Assembly: GCA_040510575.1 (NCBI GenBank)
Contig: JBEVIU010000106.1
Span: 1-26,448 of the forward strand
DNA from: DASUMF01 sp040510575
GTDB lineage: Bacteria; Actinomycetota; Acidimicrobiia; IMCC26256; DASPTH01
Direction: 5' to 3'
DNA: 26,448 bases
Shown: piece after piece, positions 21,447 through 26,448 of the stretch
Position numbering within the stretch: position 1 is the stretch's first letter
Layout of the letters: every line of letters begins with the position of its first letter
The notes under the pieces: generated by a model
Told to the model about the DNA's origin: nothing
The model's database searches: none
Seen by the model: the letters and a program-made list of their open reading frames with translations, nothing else
Translations under genes and position numbers: made by a program

Positions 21447-22319
21447 GTGAGCGACGAGAACGCCGCAGCATCCGGAGAGCCCTCCGAGGCGCCGACGACG
21501 CCGGGCCCCAGCGCCGAGGGCGCCGAAAGTCCGACCCAGCCCCAGCCGGCACCGACCGCGCCGTCGGCCGACGAGCCGATCACTGCCGCGCCCGTCGACG
21601 AGCCGGTCACCGTGGCCGATCCCCCCGCCGAGGCACCCACGGAGGTCGCACCCCCCGCGGCCACTTCCCCCGGTGCACCGGCGGGGGCGGCTGCGGCGAC
21701 CCCCGAGGCGCTCCCCGCGACAGCCGCGGCCGCGACTGCCGAGGAGTCGGGAGCCAAGGGACGAGGCGTGTTCATCCCGGCGTGGGTCGCGGTGGTGGTC
21801 GGCGTGCTGGTGATCGCGGGCCTCGGTTTCGCGATCGGTTGGATGGCAGCGCCGAACGACGACGGCGTCACGTCGAACGCGGCGGCCACCAGTCCGGCCC
21901 AGAACGGGAACAGCAACGGAAACGGCAACAGCAGCTCCAACGGCAACGGCCAGAACGTCCCGAGCACACCCGGCAACGGCAACGACGACAGCTCCGGTGA
22001 CAGCAGCGGGGACTCGACCACTCCCCCGCTGCCGCGCGGCGCCTACCTCGGCGTGTCGGTCGAGTCGGCGGCGAACAACGGTGGCGCCACGATCGCCTCG
22101 GTGGCCGCCGACAGCCCGGCGGCATCCGCAGGACTCGAGGAAGGCGACGTGGTCACGGCGGTCGACGGCACCCAGGTGACCAGCGCGCTCGACCTCGTGC
22201 GCCAGATCCGCGAGCACGACGTCGACGACTCGATCACCATCACGTACACCCGCAATGGGAGCACGGACGAGGCGAAGGTCACGCTCGACAGCCGCCCGGC
22301 ATCGCAGTCCGTCTCCTGA
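21447..22319 (+). CDS. Membrane-anchored PDZ-domain protein lacking a protease domain
   Basis: A 290-residue protein in four parts. Residues 1-105 are a Pro/Ala/Glu-rich, probably disordered cytoplasmic segment. Residues ~110-134 are one transmembrane helix (IPAWVAVVVGVLVIAGLGFAI). Residues 135-196 are a Gly/Asn/Ser-rich linker. Residues ~199-282 form a PDZ domain with the carboxylate-binding YLGVSV loop and the GLEEGDVVTAVDG segment typical of HtrA/DegP PDZ domains. The trypsin-like domain that normally precedes such a PDZ is absent, so it is more likely a scaffold, chaperone or regulator outside the membrane. GTG 21447 has GAGG about 9 nt upstream. The frame starts further upstream at 21396 but without support. 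Confidence 0.85.
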   Translation: MSDENAAASGEPSEAPTTPGPSAEGAESPTQPQPAPTAPSADEPITAAPVDEPVTVADPPAEAPTEVAPPAATSPGAPAGAAAATPEALPATAAAATAEESGAKGRGVFIPAWVAVVVGVLVIAGLGFAIGWMAAPNDDGVTSNAAATSPAQNGNSNGNGNSSSNGNGQNVPSTPGNGNDDSSGDSSGDSTTPPLPRGAYLGVSVESAANNGGATIASVAADSPAASAGLEEGDVVTAVDGTQVTSALDLVRQIREHDVDDSITITYTRNGSTDEAKVTLDSRPASQSVS

Positions 22320-22350
22320 CGCTGTCATCCTGATCGCGGGCTCCGCCGCG

Positions 22351-22356
22351 TAACGT
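22351..22356 (+). promoter_or_regulatory. -10 hexamer TAACGT, leaderless promoter
   Basis: TAACGT is followed by 6 nt and GTG 22363, the start of the sulfotransferase. No ribosome-binding site is present between them. It lies in the 43-nt gap after the PDZ gene. Confidence 0.5.
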
Positions 22357-22362
22357 TGACGA

Positions 22363-23292
22363 GTGGGACCGCAGCGCGCCGACGCCGTCATCGCGGGTGT
22401 GAACAAGGCAGGCACGACGTCGTTGTTCGTGTCACTCTCGACGCACCCCGACGTGGCGCCGTCCGCGATCAAGGAGACGCGGTACTTCCTGCCCGCGCGG
22501 TACGGCGCTCCGTTGGAGCCGTTCTCGGTGTACGAGGAGTACTTCCACGACGCGGGTGATCGCCCGATCCACCTCGAAGCCACCCCGAGCTACATCTACG
22601 GGGGGCGGGCGGTTGCCGACGAGATCGCGAGTCGACTCACCGATCCGCACGTGATCGTGGTGCTGCGCGAGCCGGTGGCACGAGCGATCTCGTTCTTCAG
22701 GTACCAGAAGGTACGGCTGCGCCTTGCGCCCGAGCTTCCGATCGAGGAGTACCTCGCCACGGTCGACCGTCTCGGTCCCGATGCCTTTCGCGACCCGGAG
22801 AACGAGAAGTACATGGCGTTCGCCGGCGGCTGTTACGCCGACTACCTGCCCGACTGGCTCGACACCTTCGGTACTGGGCGGTTGCACGTCGTGTGGTTCG
22901 AGGAGCTCGTGGCCGACGAGGCACCGGTACTCACGTCGCTCGCCGAGTGGCTCGGTCTCGACCCGGCGCGGTTCCCCGAGCACGCGCTGAGTTCCGAGAA
23001 CCGCACCACCAGCTTCAAGAGCGCGCGCTTGCAGCGGGTCGCCCTGGCGGGCAACGATCGGTTGGAACGCGTGTTCCGCCGTCACCCCGAGATGAAACGG
23101 CGCATCCGCAGCCTCTACTACCGCATGAACGGCACCCCCGCGCACGACGAGATCCCCGAGCGCGTGCTCGACCGGCTCGCGGAGCGCTATCGCGAGCCCA
23201 ACGCGCGTCTCGCTGCGCAGCTCGTGGCGGCGGGCATCGCGCTGCCGGCGTGGCTGGACTCGGAGGCCGACACGGCCGCCGAGTCTGCGTAA
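22363..23292 (+). CDS. PAPS-dependent sulfotransferase
   Basis: A 309-residue sulfotransferase transferring sulfate from PAPS to an acceptor. The 5'-phosphosulfate loop is GVNKAGTTSLF (residues 12-22, with catalytic K15). The 3'-phosphate-binding strand and helix are LREPVARAISFFRYQ. IKETRYF is an additional mark of the heparan-sulfate/N-deacetylase-sulfotransferase branch common in bacteria. The acceptor might be a glycolipid, a cell-wall sugar or a small alcohol; nothing in the sequence decides. GTG 22363 is supported by the -10 element 6 nt upstream. It is convergent with murJ, separated by a hairpin. Confidence 0.92.
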   Translation: MGPQRADAVIAGVNKAGTTSLFVSLSTHPDVAPSAIKETRYFLPARYGAPLEPFSVYEEYFHDAGDRPIHLEATPSYIYGGRAVADEIASRLTDPHVIVVLREPVARAISFFRYQKVRLRLAPELPIEEYLATVDRLGPDAFRDPENEKYMAFAGGCYADYLPDWLDTFGTGRLHVVWFEELVADEAPVLTSLAEWLGLDPARFPEHALSSENRTTSFKSARLQRVALAGNDRLERVFRRHPEMKRRIRSLYYRMNGTPAHDEIPERVLDRLAERYREPNARLAAQLVAAGIALPAWLDSEADTAAESA

Positions 23293-23295
23293 GGA

Positions 23296-23314
23296 CCCGA
23301 GCTCAGAGCTCGGG
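23296..23314. terminator. Bidirectional terminator hairpin between sulfotransferase and murJ
   Basis: CCCGAGCTC and GAGCTCGGG are perfectly complementary around one base; as RNA this gives a 7-bp stem with a 5-nt loop. It fills most of the 23-nt gap between the two convergent stop codons (23292 and 23316). Confidence 0.7.
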
Positions 23315-23315
23315 C

Positions 23316-24920
23316 TCAGAGGTCGAGGTCGCCGACCAGATCGGGATCGTCGGGCTCCAGCGTGACGTCGCGCTGGCCAGGGCCCCGCGCCGGAAGCAGG
23401 CGCAGCATCCCGAAGTAGGCCCCACCGCCGAAGAGCCCGATCAAGGCCAAGGTGGCGAGCGTCGGGACCCGTCCATGCGGCGACAACAGCCGCATCACGA
23501 GCCACGCGCCGGCCCCGAGCACGATCGAGAGCGCCAGGGCGCGCCACAGCGCGTGCGGGAACAGCGGCTGGGCGAGGCGCCGGCGCAGGACGATCCAGAG
23601 GATCACCGTCCCGAGCAGGTATGCGACCGAGTGCCCTACCCCGAGCACCACGACCTTGGCCGGCCCGTCGTTCACGGTGAGACCGCCGACCACCATCACC
23701 GCCGAGCCGATGATCGCGCTCCCGAACGCGACCAGCGCCGGTGTCCGGCTGTCACCCAATGCGTAGCTGCAGCGGGCGAGCAGCAGGAACGCGCAGTACA
23801 CGAACAAGCCGATGCCGAGTGAGGCGAGGGCCGCCGCGTAGAGGTCGACGCGGTTGTCGCCCACGTGGATCACCTCCATTGCGGGCTTGGCCAACACCAG
23901 GTACGCGGCCGACACGGGCAGGATCAGGGTCGCGGTGCTGTCGAGCGCCCAACGCACGCGGTCGGCGAATGCCGTGTAGTCACCCCGTGCCGCGTCCAGC
24001 GACACCTCGGTGAGGGTGGTCGTCTGCACCGGCTGCGCGAGGATCGCATACGGCGCGAGGAACGCGACGAACGCGAACTGGTACGCGACCACGCCACCCG
24101 CGACCTGGTTGCCCATCACGATCGACGCGAGCAGCAACAGGCCGACGCCGGCATGCTGGAACACCGCCCACGCGGAGAGTGAGAGCATCCGGCGGAGTTG
24201 TGGGTCGGGAGCGCGCAGCGACGGGCGGAACCGGAACCCGCCGCGGATCAAGCCGACGACCGGGACGCCGACGAAGCCGAGCACGCCGAGCAGGCCACCG
24301 ATGCCGAGGATCAGCTTCTCGGTGAGCGTGAGGTCGAGGCCGGGCTCGGACCCCGCGACGACCCAGAACAGCACCAGCGACGCGACCACGAACACGGTGT
24401 TCGCGATCGGTGCGACCGCGGTGATCACGTAGCGCTTCTTCGCGTAGAGGATCCCGGTGGCCACGGTGCCGAGCACGTAGAGCATCACCTGCGGGATGAA
24501 GAAGTACAGGAAGAACGTGGAGAGCTCGACCTGCTGATCCAGGATCTCCTGGGTCGGCGCCCCGCTCGACAGCAGGCGCGCGATCTGCGGGGCGAACGCC
24601 ATCCCGAGCACGGTGACGAACCCCATCGCCACCAGCCCGACGCCGAGCATCCCGGAGGCGAGGCGCTCGGCCCGCTCGTCCTCGCCTGCGTTCAGCAGCC
24701 CGACGAACGTCGGCACCAGCACGGCGGACAGCGCTCCGGCAGCCAGGAGCTCGAACAGGACGTTCGAGACCGAGCTCGACGACTGGTAGGTGTTGCCCAG
24801 GAAGGTGGTGCCGAGAATCGCCGCGATCGCCCAGACCCGGACGAACCCGATGCCGCGCGAGGTCAACGTGGCGACGCTCATCCGCGTCGCGGCGCGAGTG
24901 GGTCGTTCGACCGCCGCCAC
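23316..24920 (-). CDS. murJ: Lipid II flippase MurJ (MviN)
   Basis: A 534-residue polytopic membrane protein of the MOP superfamily that moves lipid-linked peptidoglycan precursor across the membrane. By eye there are about 14 hydrophobic segments. Family marks are the N-terminal TLTSRGIGFVRVWAIA, LFELLAAGALSAVLVPTF, ILYAKKRY and the late LLARCSYALGDSRTP. It is shorter than mycobacterial MurJ, which carries an extra C-terminal pseudokinase and extracytoplasmic part; here the protein ends soon after the last helix in a polar tail. GTG 24920 is chosen because TAGGCT lies 7 nt upstream; M14 (MSVATL) is an alternative. It is divergent from bioB over 190 bp. Confidence 0.92.
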   Translation of the reverse strand: MAAVERPTRAATRMSVATLTSRGIGFVRVWAIAAILGTTFLGNTYQSSSSVSNVLFELLAAGALSAVLVPTFVGLLNAGEDERAERLASGMLGVGLVAMGFVTVLGMAFAPQIARLLSSGAPTQEILDQQVELSTFFLYFFIPQVMLYVLGTVATGILYAKKRYVITAVAPIANTVFVVASLVLFWVVAGSEPGLDLTLTEKLILGIGGLLGVLGFVGVPVVGLIRGGFRFRPSLRAPDPQLRRMLSLSAWAVFQHAGVGLLLLASIVMGNQVAGGVVAYQFAFVAFLAPYAILAQPVQTTTLTEVSLDAARGDYTAFADRVRWALDSTATLILPVSAAYLVLAKPAMEVIHVGDNRVDLYAAALASLGIGLFVYCAFLLLARCSYALGDSRTPALVAFGSAIIGSAVMVVGGLTVNDGPAKVVVLGVGHSVAYLLGTVILWIVLRRRLAQPLFPHALWRALALSIVLGAGAWLVMRLLSPHGRVPTLATLALIGLFGGGAYFGMLRLLPARGPGQRDVTLEPDDPDLVGDLDL

Positions 24921-24927
24921 GTCGCCG

Positions 24928-24933
24928 AGCCTA
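24928..24933 (-). promoter_or_regulatory. -10 hexamer TAGGCT, leaderless murJ promoter
   Basis: On the minus strand TAGGCT is followed by 7 nt and GTG 24920. The same hexamer at the same 7-nt distance precedes bioB on the other strand, which supports both assignments. Confidence 0.55.
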
Positions 24934-25003
24934 AAGCCGCCTGTGGCCGAGTCGCGGACAGCCCGCGCGCGTTTTCGCGTCCGCGCACGGCATCCTGGTG
25001 CGA

Positions 25004-25071
25004 GAAGCTCGCCCACCCGCCCAGGCACGGCTGATCTGGGGGGAACGGCCCGCCGGGCGGGTGGGCGCTTC
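25004..25071. promoter_or_regulatory. Large inverted repeat between divergent murJ and bioB
   Basis: GCCCACCCGCCC (25011-25022) is perfectly repeated in reverse at 25055-25066 as GGGCGGGTGGGC. After a two-base bulge the pairing continues with GAAGC (25004-25008) and GCTTC (25067-25071), giving 17 bp in all around a 32-nt loop. If bioB starts leaderless at 25111, this lies 40-107 bp upstream of its transcription start. That argues for a DNA-level control site rather than a leader RNA. Confidence 0.45.
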
Positions 25072-25097
25072 GCTCCGGCACGCGGCAACCCCGCATC

Positions 25098-25103
25098 TAG
25101 GCT
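25098..25103 (+). promoter_or_regulatory. -10 hexamer TAGGCT, leaderless bioB promoter
   Basis: TAGGCT is followed by 7 nt and ATG 25111, with no ribosome-binding site in between. The arrangement mirrors the murJ start on the other strand. Confidence 0.6.
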
Positions 25104-25110
25104 GCCCGCC

Positions 25111-26190
25111 ATGTCGACGAACCACGGCGCTCTCGAACGGGCGGAACGCGCGCTGCTCGAGGAGCAACGACCCCTCACCCGCGAAGAAGTCCTCGCGGTG
25201 GCGAACGTGCCGCTCGACGACCTCCCGGCCGTCGTCGCGCTTGCCCACCGGGTGCGCCTCGAGTACTGCGGCCCCGAAGTGGAGCTCGAGAGCCTGATCA
25301 ACGCGAAGTCGGGTGCGTGCCCCGAGGACTGCGCTTTCTGCTCACAGTCGGTGCGGTACTCCACCGACGTCGACGTGTACCCGTTCCTCGACCTCGACGA
25401 GATCCTGGCCGCGGCGCACGCGACGCGCGACGCCGGCGCCACCCAGTTCTGCATCGTCGTTGCGGTGCGAGGTCCGAGCGAGCGCCTGCTCGGCAAGGTG
25501 ATCGAGGCGGTCGACGCGGTGCAGCGCGAGACGGGCCTCGAGGTCGCGTGCTCGTTGGGTCTCCTCGACGAGGCGCAAGCGGATCGGTTGGCCGCCGCCG
25601 GCGTTCGGCGCTACAACCACAACCTCGAAGCCAGCCGGGAGATGTTCCCGCAGATCTGCACGACCCACTCGTACGACGACCGCGTCGCCACCGCGCGCCT
25701 CGCGATCGACGCCGGGATGGAGCTCTGCTGCGGCGGCATCCTGGGCATGGGCGAGACGCTCGAGCAGCGCGTCGACTTCGCGTTCGAGCTCGCCGAGCTC
25801 GACCCGTGCGAGGTGCCGATCAACTTCCTCATGCCGTCGGGCACGCCGCTCGGCGACGAGCGCCTCATCACACCGCGTGAGGCACTCCAGGCGATCGCGC
25901 TGTTCCGACTGGTGCTCCCCCGCGCCTGGCTGCGCCTCGCAGGCGGGCGCGAGTACGTGCTCGGCGAGCTCCAGGCCATGGGGCTCCTGGCCGGCGCCAA
26001 CGCGCTGATCGTGGGCAACTACCTCACGTCGACCGGCCGGCCGCCCGAGGAAGACCACGCCCTGCTCGAGGCGCTCGGGATGCCCGTCGCCGACGGTCCG
26101 GGCGAAGGTCGCTTCGTCGTCGACGCCGCCGGTGCGCACGCCCGGCCCGCACCAGGCGCGCGCGTCGGTATCCCCGTCCGCGCCGAGTAG
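25111..26190 (+). CDS. bioB: Biotin synthase (radical SAM)
   Basis: A 359-residue radical SAM enzyme inserting sulfur into dethiobiotin. The [4Fe-4S]-SAM motif is C-PED-C-AF-C. The preceding ESLINAKSGAC is typical BioB. Candidate [2Fe-2S] ligands are the Cys in TQFCIVV, the Cys in VACSLG, one of the cysteines in ELCCGGILGMGE, and the Arg in LAGGRE. Other family marks are RRYNHNLEASREMFPQIC and the late GANALIVGNYLTSTGRP. ATG 25111 is supported by TAGGCT 7 nt upstream; the open frame upstream to 24790 carries no family similarity. It stands alone without bioA, bioD or bioF in the window. It meets the next gene head-on, with one base between the stops. Confidence 0.96.
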   Translation: MSTNHGALERAERALLEEQRPLTREEVLAVANVPLDDLPAVVALAHRVRLEYCGPEVELESLINAKSGACPEDCAFCSQSVRYSTDVDVYPFLDLDEILAAAHATRDAGATQFCIVVAVRGPSERLLGKVIEAVDAVQRETGLEVACSLGLLDEAQADRLAAAGVRRYNHNLEASREMFPQICTTHSYDDRVATARLAIDAGMELCCGGILGMGETLEQRVDFAFELAELDPCEVPINFLMPSGTPLGDERLITPREALQAIALFRLVLPRAWLRLAGGREYVLGELQAMGLLAGANALIVGNYLTSTGRPPEEDHALLEALGMPVADGPGEGRFVVDAAGAHARPAPGARVGIPVRAE

Positions 26191-26191
26191 C

Positions 26192-26448
26192 TCAGCTCGC
26201 CGTCTTCAGGCGCCCCGTGCGCAGGAACTCCTCGCGGGGTCCCGGCAGGTACAGGTCGTACTGGCCGACGAGCACCCAGCACACGAAGATGCCGACGACC
26301 TCTTCGATCACCACGATCCACCATGTCGGCAGCAGTGCGTCGTGCGGGAAATCCGTACCGAGGAACGGCCACCAGAACAGGTGATCGTTGGTGAAGGCAC
26401 CCGAGAGGATGAGCCCGCAGAACACCCCGATCGGTAGGCACAGCCACC
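26192..26448 (-). CDS. Membrane protein, C-terminal part (5' end outside window)
   Basis: The frame is open from the window edge at 26448 (W-L-C-L-P-I-G...) down to TGA 26192, giving about 84 residues. Two hydrophobic segments are visible, one at the edge (LCLPIGVFCGLILSGAF) and one in the middle (WWIVVIEEVVGIFVCWVLVG), separated by an aromatic loop (FWWPFLGTDFPHDALLP). The tail is charged (GPREEFLRTGRLKTAS). An in-frame GTG at 26425 could be a start, but the hydrophobic residues before it suggest the gene continues beyond the window. I do not recognise the family. Confidence 0.6.
   Translation of the reverse strand, partial: WLCLPIGVFCGLILSGAFTNDHLFWWPFLGTDFPHDALLPTWWIVVIEEVVGIFVCWVLVGQYDLYLPGPREEFLRTGRLKTAS

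Noticed and set aside
20429..22000. 523-codon open frame on the plus strand
   Set aside because: It runs antisense to the aldehyde dehydrogenase and then out of frame through the PDZ gene; no homology is visible.
21900..22020. Gly/Asn/Ser-rich stretch as a DNA repeat or CRISPR-like array
   Set aside because: It is an in-frame low-complexity protein linker; units are irregular and there are no spacers.
24921..25110. Possible tRNA or riboswitch before bioB
   Set aside because: No cloverleaf, T-loop or known riboswitch core is recognisable; the structure present is the inverted repeat, and the bioB start looks leaderless, which leaves no leader for a riboswitch.

Overview
The window is a gene-dense, very GC-rich stretch with strong G/C bias at third codon positions. 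It reads as chromosomal DNA of a high-GC Gram-positive bacterium (Actinomycetota). Evidence for this is the DUF664-type (mycothiol-linked) DinB protein, the many GTG starts, the ChsE-like acyl-CoA dehydrogenase pair, and the repeated leaderless promoter layout (a -10 hexamer 6-8 nt before the start codon). An Acidimicrobiia-like member is my best guess, but the class cannot be proved from this sequence. I see no tRNA, rRNA, CRISPR, insertion sequence or phage gene, and no gap between genes longer than about 210 nt.

Layout. 1-2721: the 3' end of an arylsulfatase, a DUF4239-type membrane protein, and a run of very small genes (two small membrane proteins, a probable thioredoxin-fold [2Fe-2S] protein and a 39-residue zinc ribbon). 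2894-6203: a MaoC/hot-dog hydratase, then mmsA (CoA-acylating methylmalonate-semialdehyde dehydrogenase) and an isocitrate-lyase/PEP-mutase superfamily lyase in tandem. 6411-7705: an acyl-CoA dehydrogenase (ACAD), divergent from a DinB-SDR pair (7748-9096). 9120-12561: a three-gene minus-strand operon of small ACAD, large ACAD and aldo/keto reductase. 12705-15365: an orphan branched-chain-amino-acid-type substrate-binding protein and a family III CoA-transferase/alpha-methylacyl-CoA racemase homologue. 15432-16837: a P450-type ferredoxin coupled to a cytochrome P450, divergent from the racemase gene. 16910-19860: a FadR-type GntR regulator, divergent from an amidohydrolase-alpha/beta-hydrolase pair. 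19862-26448: a succinate-semialdehyde-type dehydrogenase, a membrane-anchored PDZ protein without a protease domain, a PAPS sulfotransferase, the lipid II flippase murJ, bioB, and a partial membrane protein.

Working model (inference). The centre (2.9-19.9 kb) looks like a catabolic island for a methyl-branched, hydrophobic carboxylic acid such as an isoprenoid or sterol side chain. The P450 and its ferredoxin would oxidise a terminal methyl, the racemase homologue would handle the 2-methylacyl-CoA stereocentre, the paired ACADs would desaturate, the MaoC protein would hydrate, SDR/AKR/ALDH enzymes would oxidise or reduce carbonyls, and MmsA would release propionyl-CoA. The exported binding protein would aid uptake and the GntR protein would sense an acyl or carboxylate ligand.

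Three enzymes of this island depart from their family's canonical active site. The racemase homologue keeps its His and Glu but lacks the Asp, the isocitrate-lyase-like enzyme has Ser where the catalytic Cys belongs, and the MaoC enzyme has a shortened hydratase motif lacking its Asn. These departures, a 13-bp hairpin between convergent genes, a direct repeat upstream of the PDZ gene, and a large inverted repeat between murJ and bioB are the points most worth a second look.
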